A stretch of 46,991 bases of DNA from Myxococcales bacterium (lineage in GTDB: Bacteria > Myxococcota_A > Bradymonadia > Bradymonadales > Bradymonadaceae), in assembly GCA_007135085.1 (NCBI GenBank), contig SLJM01000028.1:1-46991 (forward strand), read 5' to 3'. Every line of letters starts with the position of its first letter. Position 1 is the stretch's first letter. Below are positions 25,909-33,457 of the stretch, piece by piece. The notes beneath the pieces are model-generated. The model saw only the letters and a list, made by a program, of their open reading frames with translations. It did no database searches and had not been told where the DNA came from. The position numbers and the translations under genes are program-made.

Positions 25909-27564
25909 TCAGCGAAGCAATGAGGTGCAGCTTCGCGGTGCCTCGAGGGCGGTCCATCCCTGACGTTCGGCGTGGGCCATGACGGCCAAAACAGATGCTT
26001 CATCCCAGGCGCCGCCAATAAATTGGAGGCCGAAAGGAAGTCCTCCGTGGAGCCCGACCGGCACCGAGCCGGCGGGGAGGGCGGTGATATTGGCCAGAAA
26101 ATTAAAGCGGGTCATGGTGCGCACCGCTTCGTCGTCGGCGATGCCGATACCGTCGAGAGCCAGGGGGTAGTCGAAAGCAGTGGTCTGGGTGGTGGGAAGA
26201 GCGATGAGATCGACGTCGTCGAGGAGATCCCGTGTGGCGATCTTGAGCGCCGCTCGGGTGCGTTGAGCAGCCAAAAATTCCCCGGCATCGACGGTGTCTA
26301 AAAGGGCGAGCATCATGCGCAATTCGTCACTGAAGTGTTCGCCTGCCTGGTCGAAAAGATCAGCGACGTTGGCCAAAGTCTCCAGTCCGATGGATAGAAC
26401 CCCCACGGCCGGGGCGTGACCAAGCAGAGGTTCGTCGATCTCAACTAGCTGGGCGCCGTCGGCTTCCAGTTGCTTCAGGGCGTCCAGACTCGGTTGTTGC
26501 AGTGGGGCGTCGAGATCGTCCCACTCGGCGCTGGGGATTCCGATCTTGGCGCCTTCCACCCCGCGGCCCAGAGCGCGTCGCCAGCGCTTGTCCAGATCTC
26601 GCTGGGCCGGTGCCCAGCGCCGGGTGGGATCGTTGGGATCGTCGACGGTAGCGCTGATGCTCAACAGATCGACCAGATCTTCAGTGGAGGCGCCCAGGGG
26701 GCCGACGGTGGATACGGAGCTGCTGCCGTAGATATCGCCGGAGCGACCGATTCGCACATAAGTGGGTTTGATGCCGAAGACGCCGTTCATGGCAGCGGGG
26801 ATGCGGATGGAGCCGCCGCCGTCGGAGCCGGTGCCCACCGGAGCCAGTCCCAGCCCGACGGCCACGCCGGCGCCGGTCGACGATCCGCCGGCGCCATGAT
26901 TGGCGCTATAGACGTTGCGCGGCAATGACATATGCCCGCAGGCGCCGCAGGGGTTCATGCCCCATTCGGTAGTGTGGGTCTTGGCGTAGAGCAGGGCCCC
27001 GGCGGCGCGTAGGACCTCGATGGCGTGGGCGTCTTCGGCTGCCATTTCGTTGAGGCAGGCGCTTCCTCCGCTGATTGGAAGTCCCTCCATCAGGTGCTGA
27101 TCTTTGATGGGTACCGGGATTCCGTCGAGCGGACCCAGCGGTTGGCCTTTGGAGTAGCGATCGGCGCTGGCTTTTGCGGCCTCTTCGGCCCGATCGAAAT
27201 CGAGATGATAAAAAGGGCTGAACGTAGCGTTGCCAAAATCCCCTCTGTCCACGCGGCGGCGGATCTCGGCCAGAACCTCTACGGGACTGGTCGTGCCGTC
27301 GAGATAGGCCTTTCGAAGTTGGGCGGCAGTGCTCCGCGCCGAGGAGGGTTGGGGCACATCGAGATCGGCCCCGCGCCATCCTCGTCGCCGAGTTTGTTCT
27401 CGTGGCCCGGGGTGGACGTCCAGGGGAGCTCGGCTGGTGGGAGGCAGCTCGAGGAGGCGATCGATGCCGTAGTCGGCGAATACCTTTTTGCGCAAGATCA
27501 ATGCGCCGGCAGGGGTTTCAGCCAGTCGGCGGGCGGCGGTCAGTGAGAGTCCGGTAAGGCGCAT
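25909..27564 (-). CDS. Amidase (amidase-signature family)
   Basis: 551 residues from ATG 27564. Amidase-signature enzymes hydrolyse amides with a Ser-cisSer-Lys triad. The Lys is in GIPVPIKDQ; the Gly/Ser-rich signature is complete, with the cis-Ser in GAGGSSTGAG and the nucleophile in GSDGGGSIRIPA, followed by GVFGIKPTYVRIGR. An N-terminal extension of about 75 residues precedes the core. Fatty-acid amide hydrolase, indole-acetamide hydrolase and GatA belong to the family; the absence of gatB/gatC neighbours argues against a tRNA role. It follows the crotonase-family gene by 22 bases, and the operon ends at the terminator just downstream. Real substrate unknown. Confidence 0.92.
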   Translation of the reverse strand: MRLTGLSLTAARRLAETPAGALILRKKVFADYGIDRLLELPPTSRAPLDVHPGPREQTRRRGWRGADLDVPQPSSARSTAAQLRKAYLDGTTSPVEVLAEIRRRVDRGDFGNATFSPFYHLDFDRAEEAAKASADRYSKGQPLGPLDGIPVPIKDQHLMEGLPISGGSACLNEMAAEDAHAIEVLRAAGALLYAKTHTTEWGMNPCGACGHMSLPRNVYSANHGAGGSSTGAGVAVGLGLAPVGTGSDGGGSIRIPAAMNGVFGIKPTYVRIGRSGDIYGSSSVSTVGPLGASTEDLVDLLSISATVDDPNDPTRRWAPAQRDLDKRWRRALGRGVEGAKIGIPSAEWDDLDAPLQQPSLDALKQLEADGAQLVEIDEPLLGHAPAVGVLSIGLETLANVADLFDQAGEHFSDELRMMLALLDTVDAGEFLAAQRTRAALKIATRDLLDDVDLIALPTTQTTAFDYPLALDGIGIADDEAVRTMTRFNFLANITALPAGSVPVGLHGGLPFGLQFIGGAWDEASVLAVMAHAERQGWTALEAPRSCTSLLR

Positions 27565-27586
27565 GGTTACTACCCGGTCAGTGGTG

Positions 27587-28372
27587 TCAGTTGTCGGTGC
27601 CGAGGGCGGCCAATAGATCGTCGACGGCCTGTCGATGTTCGTCGGTGCGTTGGATGAGTCCCTGGAGGGCGGCCGTGATCTGGAGCGCTGTCTCCAGATC
27701 GCGGTCCACGCTTCGATAAAGGGCGGTCTTGGCGGTCTGAACCGCCTTGGGCGGCAGAGCGGCGATCTCGCTGGCGATCTGGCCGGCCCGTTCCAGGACC
27801 TGCTCTTGTGGTACCACATGGTGAACCAGATCGATCTTGAGCGCTTCGTCGGCGTCGATGACCCGGGCGGTCAGGATCATTTCCAACGCCCTGGCAAAGC
27901 CCACGACCCGGTTCAACAAATAAGCACCGCCGTCGCCGGGGATGACGCCGACGCGGGCGAAGGTGGAGCCAAATTTGGCGCCCTCGCTGCTCACTCGAAT
28001 ATCGCAGGCCAGGGCCAGGCCCAATCCGGCGCCGATGGCCGCCCCATTGATGGCGGCGATGGTCGGTTTCTCAAAGCTGTCGAAGCGCCGGGGAATGGTC
28101 TGGATTCCCTGCAGGTATTTTCGCCGCAATTCGATGGGATCGCCGCCGAACATACCCGTGCGATCGCGCATCGCCTTCAGATCCCCGCCGGCGCAGAAGG
28201 AGCGACCGGCGCCGGTGATGATCAGAGCCCGCACATTCTCGTCGGCCTCGGCCCGGTCCAGAGAAGCGACTAGCTCGGCCACCATCTCATCGGAGTAGGC
28301 GTTTCGAGCCTCCGGGCGGTTCAAGGTGATCTGGGCGATATTTTCGCGAGTCTCGTAGAGAATATCGGACAT
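27587..28372 (-). CDS. Enoyl-CoA hydratase/isomerase (crotonase) family protein
   Basis: 261 residues, normal family length. The crotonase core is visible: oxyanion-hole segments FCAGGDLKAM and AAINGAAIGAGLGLALACDI, then GVIPGDGGAYLLNRVVG and ALEMILTARVIDADEAL. The residue matching the first catalytic Glu of rat hydratase ('PEI') is not Glu here (TFARVG); the pattern is nearer PaaG-type isomerases, so simple crotonase activity is uncertain. Cytoplasmic, acting on acyl-CoA thioesters. It stands between the tRNA mannosyltransferase and the amidase in one operon; the three products share no obvious pathway. GAGGG lies about 9 bases before the ATG. Confidence 0.9.
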   Translation of the reverse strand: MSDILYETRENIAQITLNRPEARNAYSDEMVAELVASLDRAEADENVRALIITGAGRSFCAGGDLKAMRDRTGMFGGDPIELRRKYLQGIQTIPRRFDSFEKPTIAAINGAAIGAGLGLALACDIRVSSEGAKFGSTFARVGVIPGDGGAYLLNRVVGFARALEMILTARVIDADEALKIDLVHHVVPQEQVLERAGQIASEIAALPPKAVQTAKTALYRSVDRDLETALQITAALQGLIQRTDEHRQAVDDLLAALGTDN

Positions 28373-28402
28373 GAAGTAATTCCCTCTCAGCGCAGTAGCA
28401 AT

Positions 28403-29545
28403 TCAGTTGGTCGTGAGCTCTTCGCAGGCCACATTATCCCGGTGGGGGCGGTGGCGGCAAACGAGTTCCGTGATTTCTCGCTCATAGTCGCCGGCCAGCA
28501 CCGACCACCGAAGATGAGACAGGTCGGGGCGGGTCAACTCGCGGGTTCTTTTCGGATCGGCCAGCAACCTGTCGAGATGGGCGGCCAGGGCATCGGCGTC
28601 GGCCTCGTCGTCTTCGGGATGAGAATCGTAGAGGCAAGAATCGTCGAAAAAATCGGGATAGGCCAGACGGTCGGGCAGCACGGGAAGGCAGCCTCGCATG
28701 ACCGCTTCTTGAACGGCGAGCCCTTGAAATTCATGGAGCGCCGTGGAGACGACCAGATCGCTTCGCTCGAGCCACTTCAGATAGTCACGCCGGTCTTCGA
28801 CGTATCCCCATTGGTCAATTCGACTGGCGAGCCGATCTTGCATCCGGGCAAAGACGGGCGGGGCTTTTCGGAATCGTTGGCCCATCACGACCAGGCGAAA
28901 ATCATGGCGCTTCTCCAACCTCTCGAGGGCCGAAAAGAAGGTCGCCGGCGCCTTGTCATACTCCCAGCGGTGATTCCAGACGATTCGCAAAGGGCCCTCG
29001 TCTGGTCGCGATGGGTATGGGTCGGCCAGCGAGTTGGCCAGGGGCACTGGGAGCACACCGCTTTTGGCGGCCACCGCCTGGGCCACACCCGCTGGGATCT
29101 GATCGGGCATCTTGGAGAGAAATTGCCGGGCTCCCTCCAAAAATGAACGCCGATTATATGGGGAGTTAAAGAGCACCCGGTCTGCGGCGAGCGCGCTATA
29201 GAGGTTTGTGACCCCGTAATTGCCGTCGTTTCGCTGGCCCCGATTGGGATAGGCGAATTGATTTTCGTGAAAATAGAGGAGGGTCGGGATTTGAGTCAGA
29301 TGGGGAACCATGCCCCGAAGTCCGGCCAGGTCGACCATAGAGGTGGCGATAATCAGGTCTGGACGGGATTCGGCCAGCTTTTCATCAAAGGCCCAGAAGA
29401 GGCTGTTGCCCCGGCTTCGCCAGGCGAAATGGCGAGGCGGTTGGGATAAAATTTTGACGCTGTGATCGGTGAGGTTGGCGGCCACGCCTTCGACCCAGCG
29501 GCGATGGCTGGGGGCGTGATAGGCCGATAGGAGGAGGATCTCCAT
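28403..29545 (-). CDS. tRNA-queuosine alpha-mannosyltransferase-like glycosyltransferase (DUF3524)
   Basis: 380 residues. The N-terminal DUF3524 domain (1-170) is recognisable by LLLSAYHAPSHRRWVEGV, PPRHFAWRSRGNSLFWA, LLYFHENQFAYP and FNSPYNRRSFLEG...LSKMPD; the C-terminal half is a GT-B (family 4-like) domain with RIVWNHRWEYDK and the nucleotide-sugar loop EFQGLAVQEAVMRGCLPVLP. Members of this family (human GTDC1/QTMAN) attach mannose to queuosine in tRNA-Asp from GDP-mannose. That activity is inferred here from the family. Queuosine synthesis genes are not in the window. Stop-to-start gap to the upstream repeat lipoprotein is 5 bases. Confidence 0.88.
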   Translation of the reverse strand: MEILLLSAYHAPSHRRWVEGVAANLTDHSVKILSQPPRHFAWRSRGNSLFWAFDEKLAESRPDLIIATSMVDLAGLRGMVPHLTQIPTLLYFHENQFAYPNRGQRNDGNYGVTNLYSALAADRVLFNSPYNRRSFLEGARQFLSKMPDQIPAGVAQAVAAKSGVLPVPLANSLADPYPSRPDEGPLRIVWNHRWEYDKAPATFFSALERLEKRHDFRLVVMGQRFRKAPPVFARMQDRLASRIDQWGYVEDRRDYLKWLERSDLVVSTALHEFQGLAVQEAVMRGCLPVLPDRLAYPDFFDDSCLYDSHPEDDEADADALAAHLDRLLADPKRTRELTRPDLSHLRWSVLAGDYEREITELVCRHRPHRDNVACEELTTN

Positions 29546-29550
29546 CTATT

Positions 29551-29946
29551 CTAGCCCTGATCCTCTTGGGCTTCGTCTTCTTCGGCGGGTTGGTCTTCGT
29601 CGACAGGCTCCTCGTCGACAGGCTCCTCGTCGACAGGCTCTTCGTCGAGAGGCTCTTCGTCGACGGGCTCTTCGTCGACAGGCTCCTCGTCGACAGGCTC
29701 TTCGTCGACGGGCTCTTCGTCGACAGGCTCCTCGTCGGTGAGGCGCTCCTCTCCGCGTTTACTGCTGGCGTAGATAAGCCCCTGACGCTCGTCTTCATCT
29801 GCTGCCTCGCCGGCTTCACGAGCCGTATCCTCACCGGTGGTCAATGGTTCGCCGGTGATCGGCTGCGGCTGAGGGCCCACTCCGCAAGCGGCGAGGATGA
29901 GCACACAGATGGTAATGAGAAAAAAAACAGTGAGGCGGTAGGCCAT
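29551..29946 (-). CDS. Lipoprotein with DEEPV pentapeptide repeats
   Basis: 131 residues from ATG 29946. The signal peptide ends in lipobox ILAAC; a short Pro/Gln/Thr linker follows. Residues about 70-120 are nine DEEP(V/L) units in tandem, then DEDQPAEEDEAQEDQG, giving an extremely acidic, extended tail outside the membrane. No enzyme domain. Such repeats may bind cations or span the periplasm, but this is speculation. First gene of the operon with the mannosyltransferase, crotonase-family and amidase genes. No clear Shine-Dalgarno sequence (CGGAT only). The repeats are encoded by a 15-base tandem array that is likely to vary in length. Confidence 0.8.
   Translation of the reverse strand: MAYRLTVFFLITICVLILAACGVGPQPQPITGEPLTTGEDTAREAGEAADEDERQGLIYASSKRGEERLTDEEPVDEEPVDEEPVDEEPVDEEPVDEEPLDEEPVDEEPVDEEPVDEDQPAEEDEAQEDQG
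29594..29738. repeat. 15-base in-frame tandem repeat array
   Basis: About ten copies of a 15-base unit (plus-strand consensus TCTTCGTCGACAGGC) encode the DEEPV repeats of the lipoprotein. Units vary at two positions (TCC/TCT and GACAGG/GACGGG/GAGAGG). A higher-order 45-base duplication is visible: 29653-29697 is repeated from 29698 with 40 identical bases, which points to recent expansion by slippage or unequal exchange. Confidence 0.9.
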
Positions 29947-30003
29947 GATAGATCCGCGAGTTCGGGAGTGGAAAAAGGGGGACTTCCATCGGACTCGCCG
30001 AAG

Positions 30004-30055
30004 ATCGCCAAAGCGCTCCCCCCGCTCCAAAAAAAGCGGGAGGAGCACCGGCGAT
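30004..30055 (-). terminator. Compound hairpin at the 3' end of rpsD
   Basis: An outer stem ATCGCC/GGCGAT (30004-30009 with 30050-30055) encloses an inner 12-bp stem GCTCCCCCCGCT/AGCGGGAGGAGC with one mismatch (30015-30026 with 30035-30046). The loop holds an A/T run but no U-run follows the stem. It starts 7 bases after the rpsD stop codon and ends before the lipoprotein gene. Likely an mRNA 3' end or partial terminator. Confidence 0.55.
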
Positions 30056-30061
30056 ACGAGA

Positions 30062-30673
30062 TCAAAGTCGCGGCGAGTAGTACTCGACGACCAGGTTCTC
30101 TTGAACTTGAACCGGAATGTCTTCGCGGCTGGGAAGGGATTCCATCCGGCCGGTCAGGCTATTCTGATCGAAGCTGAGGTAGCCCGGCAGACGCAGGGTC
30201 GGGGCAGCGACGGACTCGGCGATGGCGTCCATGTCGCGGCTCTTGGGCTTGACCGTGATCTCCAGGCCCGGTTTGACGCGGAAGCCAGGGCGATCGACGA
30301 GCTTGCCGTCAACCATGATGTGTCGGTGCACAACGAGCTGTCGGGCAGCGGGAATCGTCGGGGCCAGGCCCAGGCGAAACACGACGTTGTCCAGGCGCTG
30401 TTCAAGCAGACGCAGCAGGACGAGGCCGGCCGGGTCTTTTGAAGCCTGGGCTTCGACGAAGAGGTTGCGAAGCTGTTTTTCGCCGACGCCGTAGTTAAAG
30501 CGCAGCTTTTGCTTCTCGTAGAGTTGCTTTTTGAATTCGCTAAAGCGCTGTCGCCCTTTGCCATGCTGTCCTGGCGGATAGGGGCGGCGGTCAGCGAGCT
30601 TCCTGGTCAAGCCGGGAAGATCGGTGCCGAGGCGGCGGGCGATGCGCAGGCGCGGTCCGGTATAACGTGCCAT
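30062..30673 (-). CDS. rpsD: 30S ribosomal protein S4
   Basis: 203 residues from ATG 30673, with GAAGGA 3-4 bases upstream. S4 is a primary 16S rRNA-binding protein that nucleates 30S assembly. The start MARYTGPRLRIARRLGTDLP, the PPGQHGKGRQRFSEFKKQLYEKQKLR core (shown as pieces: PPGQHGKGRQ, EFKKQLYEKQKLR) and the S4 RNA-binding domain (RLDNVVFRLGLAPTIPAARQ, HRHIMVDGKLVDRPGF) are all present. It is the zinc-free type, lacking the four N-terminal Cys of the C+ form. It is not in the usual alpha operon with rpsM, rpsK, rpoA and rplQ, and has its own predicted promoter and a leader of about 150 bases. Confidence 0.97.
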   Translation of the reverse strand: MARYTGPRLRIARRLGTDLPGLTRKLADRRPYPPGQHGKGRQRFSEFKKQLYEKQKLRFNYGVGEKQLRNLFVEAQASKDPAGLVLLRLLEQRLDNVVFRLGLAPTIPAARQLVVHRHIMVDGKLVDRPGFRVKPGLEITVKPKSRDMDAIAESVAAPTLRLPGYLSFDQNSLTGRMESLPSREDIPVQVQENLVVEYYSPRL

Positions 30674-30829
30674 AGTCCTTCGTATCCAGTCAGACGTTGT
30701 GAGTGTCTTAACACTCGTGAGTTGCGCTCGAGGCCGGGCTGTCATGAGGACGGGCTCGGCCAGCGGATTTGTATCCCCGGTGTCGGGGGCGGCCATCGAA
30801 TGGAGCCAGATGTGCCGCAAAGGGCGCAC

Positions 30830-30858
30830 AACATAGGGACGATTGGTCGGGAATGCAA
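30830..30858 (-). promoter_or_regulatory. Candidate rpsD promoter
   Basis: On the minus strand TTGCAT (30858-30853), a 17-base spacer and TATGTT (30835-30830) form a sigma-70-like promoter about 160 bases before the rpsD start. The T-tract-containing 23-base tandem duplication at 30873-30918 lies directly upstream of the -35, where an UP element or activator site would be. The leader also carries GAGTGT-CTTA-ACACTC (30701-30716), a perfect 6-bp hairpin near the ribosome site. Confidence 0.45.
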
Positions 30859-30872
30859 GAGAGAGTTTCTTG

Positions 30873-30918
30873 GAAGTGCTCACAAAGAGGAAAAAGAAGT
30901 GCTCACAAAGAGGAAAAA
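30873..30918. repeat. Perfect 23-base tandem duplication upstream of rpsD
   Basis: GAAGTGCTCACAAAGAGGAA followed by AAA occurs twice with no gap and no mismatch (30873-30895 and 30896-30918). On the minus strand it begins with T-tracts and lies 15 bases upstream of the predicted rpsD -35 box and 19 bases after the SDR-like gene ends. Confidence 0.9.
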
Positions 30919-30936
30919 AGCCACGGGAGGCGCAAT

Positions 30937-31608
30937 TTATTGGGCGATCATGACGTCGCCAATGGTGGCGATCGCCTCCGGATCGAGGATCCCCTCGATT
31001 TGAGGCTCCAGAGCGGCGCGGAGCATGGCCAAGGCGGCGGTCTCCACGCGCATCGGCACCAGGGCCGGGTTTGAAGAGGTGATCAAGGGAAGTCGATTCA
31101 AGGCACGGGTGACGATCATAGCCGCCACCGAGTCCGGTCGATCCGGTCCGAATAAGAGGGGAAGTCGAAAGATGGCGCCAGGCAGGCTAGACTCTATAAG
31201 CAGCTGCTCAGCGAGGTGATGGGAAGCCGTAAAGCCCGAGGGAAGCAGGGGCTGATCGACCGTGGATCGCAGGATGAACCGAGGCCGGTGCTCGCGGCGC
31301 TCGGCAGCAGCGATCAACTGGCGAGGTCGCTCGACCAGGACCTGGGCGAAGCGGTGACGACCGCCATCCCACAGGGCTGTATCGCAATAGAGCAGAGCTG
31401 TCAGAGGGGCGTCGGGCCAGGTTTCGGCCAGGGGATCGCCGCCGGTCACCCAGTGGACGCCGTGCATCCAGGGCTCCTCGAGATCGGGGACCGCCCGGTC
31501 GACGACGCACACCATTCGGTGGCCAAGGGCGCGGCCAAAGCGAGCAACTTCACGGCCCAGATAGGTGTTGGCACCGTAGACGAGGAGAGTGACGCGGTGG
31601 CGGTTCAT
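30937..31608 (-). CDS. SDR/NmrA-like NAD(P)-binding protein
   Basis: 223 residues from ATG 31608, with GGGAG 7 bases upstream. A Rossmann start (TLLVYGANTYLGREVARFGR) gives the atypical-SDR dinucleotide motif GxxxxxG, followed by acidic strand ends and LLYCDTALWDGG. Residues near FILRSTVDQPLLPSGFTASHHLAEQLL take the place of the usual active-site helix: no clear YxxxK pair is seen, so it may bind NAD(P) without classical dehydrogenase chemistry, as NmrA-like or nucleoside-sugar epimerase-like proteins do. Short for an extended SDR (about 300 residues). Monocistronic by appearance, lying just upstream of rpsD. Confidence 0.75.
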   Translation of the reverse strand: MNRHRVTLLVYGANTYLGREVARFGRALGHRMVCVVDRAVPDLEEPWMHGVHWVTGGDPLAETWPDAPLTALLYCDTALWDGGRHRFAQVLVERPRQLIAAAERREHRPRFILRSTVDQPLLPSGFTASHHLAEQLLIESSLPGAIFRLPLLFGPDRPDSVAAMIVTRALNRLPLITSSNPALVPMRVETAALAMLRAALEPQIEGILDPEAIATIGDVMIAQ

Positions 31609-31675
31609 TGGCAGGCTCCCAACTGTGGAAACATATTTTGTGAGTTATGCGATCAAAAAAAGTTTGTATTTTGGA

Positions 31676-31704
31676 TAGACCTTATTGCCCGGTCGGCTTA
31701 TGAT
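31676..31704 (+). promoter_or_regulatory. Candidate promoter of the NERD-pseudokinase gene
   Basis: TAGACC (31676-31681), a 17-base spacer and TATGAT (31699-31704) match sigma-70 at 4/6 and 5/6 positions in a distinctly AT-rich 184-base divergent gap. It lies 88 bases before the start codon. Confidence 0.45.
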
Positions 31705-31792
31705 AACTCGACGCATCAAATAAGGTTGTGCCGTGGGGCCGGCTTCGAAGTTCGGCCGCGGAAATTGGCAATAGCAGTTCCCAGAAATTAGA

Positions 31793-33187
31793 ATGGCACA
31801 GTATATTCCAATCGGAAAACCCGCCAATGAAGCGGAAAAAGAAGGGTTTCGACTGCTTCGAGATCGTCTTCCAGATCATTATCTGGTGCTCGGCAATTTC
31901 GACCTTCGTCTGCCCGGGCGTCGAGCATCGCTGGAGTTCGACGCGGTGGTCATCGGCGAATATGGGTTCTATGCGGTGGAGATCAAGGGATGGAGTGGCG
32001 ATATTCAGGGCGGTGCCCGAAACTGGCTGCTTCCCTGGGGCAAAGTCTCCAATCCGTTGAATCATCTCGATAAGAAGATCAAAGTCCTGGCTCATTTCGT
32101 ACGAGGCCGGGTGCGGGAACAAGCCGAAAAATGCTTCTATCAACCGGCGCTGTTATTTCCGCGGGAGGTCCGGCTGGATGTGCCCGAGAATATGCGCAGC
32201 TCCATCGTGTTGCCCGATGAGATCTACGAGTATTTCGTCGATATGGAGCTGGTTCATAAAAACGGCCCGGGCCCGTTTCGGTGCCGAGAGCGCAGTCAGG
32301 CGGTGGTGGACGCCATCGTCACTCTGGCCGAGCCTTCGGAAGGGGTGAGCGGACCGCCCTATTACGATGTGGAAGGGGAGCTCAACGGCGACGACCTCCC
32401 CTACCGGGAGTACGTGGGGAGTCACCAATATCTGCAGGGCCGCTCGAAGGTGCGCATCAAGGCCTATACCATGGATTCGCTGGCCTCGAAGGCAAATCTT
32501 CGCCAGGAGCGAAATCGGGTCTTGCGCGATATGGAAGCCCTGGACGTGCTCGATGATAATCCCTATGTGGCCCGCTCCTACGAAATGCAGCCCGATTATG
32601 AAGACGACCTGATCTTTTATTTGATCAGTGAGTGGGTGGGCCCGCGGACTTTACGGGATTATCTCGAAGATCGGCCCGCCGAGGATTGGGACGACCGGGA
32701 ATGCTATCAGCTATGCCACCATTTGCTAGAGGCGGTGGCGTCGATCCACGATGCGGGCATTGTCCATCGAAATTTGAGCCCCGCCGTCATCTATCTGCCC
32801 GACGAAGAGGGGACGATGCCCCTGAAGTTGGCAGATTTTGACTTCGCCAGGGTCACTCAGTTGGAGTCCATCGCCGACGCCCTGTCTCATATCGGCACCA
32901 ATGGCTATAAGGCGCCCGAGATCTGGCTGGAGAGCGATTACGATCATCGGGTCGACGTCTTTTCTCTGGGGGCGATCCTATTTGAGATGTTGACCTCCAA
33001 GCTGCTCTTCGAGGGGCCGGGCACCTTGTTGCGGCCCGCCGAGGTATGGAGTGAATACGGGCCATTGGTGCAGGATGAGCAGATCCGCCGTCTCATCGAG
33101 TCCATGATCAGCGACGATATGGAGCGGCGAAGCCAGGCGATGGCCGAGGCCCGAAAAGTATTCGCCAAGTTGGCCAACCGTGCTTAA
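31793..33187 (+). CDS. NERD nuclease-domain protein fused to a degenerate Ser/Thr kinase (pseudokinase)
   Basis: 464 residues. The N-terminal NERD domain (about 10-130) keeps the nuclease residues: Glu in ANEAEKEGF, Asp50 in EFDAVVIG, and Glu63-x-Lys65 in YAVEIKGW. The C-terminal two thirds follow the kinase fold: Lys223 in VRIKAY, EWVGPRTLRDYL, the alpha-E region, VHRNLSP, ADFDFAR, GYKAPEIW and VDVFSLGAILFEM. Critical residues are lost: the glycine-rich loop is absent (YVGSHQYLQG), the catalytic Asp of HRD is Asn327, the metal-binding Asn is Val332, and DFG is Asp-Phe-Asp. It is therefore probably a pseudokinase joined to a potentially active nuclease. Fusions of NERD and kinase occur in PglW of phage-defence Pgl/BREX type 2 systems, but that protein is much longer. 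It stands alone, 480 bases before rpoB. Confidence 0.85.
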   Translation: MAQYIPIGKPANEAEKEGFRLLRDRLPDHYLVLGNFDLRLPGRRASLEFDAVVIGEYGFYAVEIKGWSGDIQGGARNWLLPWGKVSNPLNHLDKKIKVLAHFVRGRVREQAEKCFYQPALLFPREVRLDVPENMRSSIVLPDEIYEYFVDMELVHKNGPGPFRCRERSQAVVDAIVTLAEPSEGVSGPPYYDVEGELNGDDLPYREYVGSHQYLQGRSKVRIKAYTMDSLASKANLRQERNRVLRDMEALDVLDDNPYVARSYEMQPDYEDDLIFYLISEWVGPRTLRDYLEDRPAEDWDDRECYQLCHHLLEAVASIHDAGIVHRNLSPAVIYLPDEEGTMPLKLADFDFARVTQLESIADALSHIGTNGYKAPEIWLESDYDHRVDVFSLGAILFEMLTSKLLFEGPGTLLRPAEVWSEYGPLVQDEQIRRLIESMISDDMERRSQAMAEARKVFAKLANRA

Positions 33188-33218
33188 ACTACGGTGGCGA
33201 TCGCCACTGGAATTCTAC

Positions 33219-33247
33219 TTGACATGGGTGGGGGGGCGCCTTACGGT
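33219..33247 (+). promoter_or_regulatory. Candidate rpoBC promoter
   Basis: A perfect TTGACA (33219-33224) is followed after 17 bases (containing seven consecutive G) by TACGGT (33242-33247), a weak -10 (3/6). It lies about 420 bases before rpoB, implying a long leader that contains the terminator-like hairpin at 33429. Confidence 0.35.
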
Positions 33248-33428
33248 ATGTCGCCTTACCCGGTCGCTTTTGAGGCGGAAAATCCCGGTAACCAGGATTA
33301 AGACGGCGGATTTCAAAGGCGATCGAAGGGAAAACGAAAGCTATAGCGATACATGATCTCGACGGTACAAATCGAGGGTTCCGCATCGAGGCAAGCCAGC
33401 GACGAATGTCGACAACGCAAGAAGCTGC

Positions 33429-33457
33429 GCTTCCCCAGATGGGGGGAGCCCTTTTTT
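33429..33457 (+). terminator. Intrinsic terminator or attenuator in the rpoB leader
   Basis: GCTTCCCC (33429-33436) pairs with GGGGGAGC (33442-33449, one G-U) around a 5-base loop and is followed by CC and six T (33452-33457). It is 240 bases after the NERD gene and 207 before rpoB. It could end the NERD transcript or, if the TTGACA promoter is used, attenuate rpoBC. Confidence 0.6.

Noticed and set aside
29594-29738. CRISPR-like appearance of regularly spaced repeats
   Set aside because: Period is 15 bases with no spacers, in frame with a lipoprotein, encoding DEEPV units; no cas genes.
20084-33187. A complete BREX or Pgl phage-defence system built from the PglX-like and NERD-kinase genes
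   Set aside because: The two genes are about 10 kb apart on separate units, and pglZ, brxA, brxB, brxC/pglY and brxL are all absent. Only the family resemblance is kept as a finding.
33194-33207. Perfect 14-base palindrome after the NERD-pseudokinase gene as a terminator
   Set aside because: It has no loop (fully self-complementary) and no U-run; the hairpin at 33429 is a better terminator.
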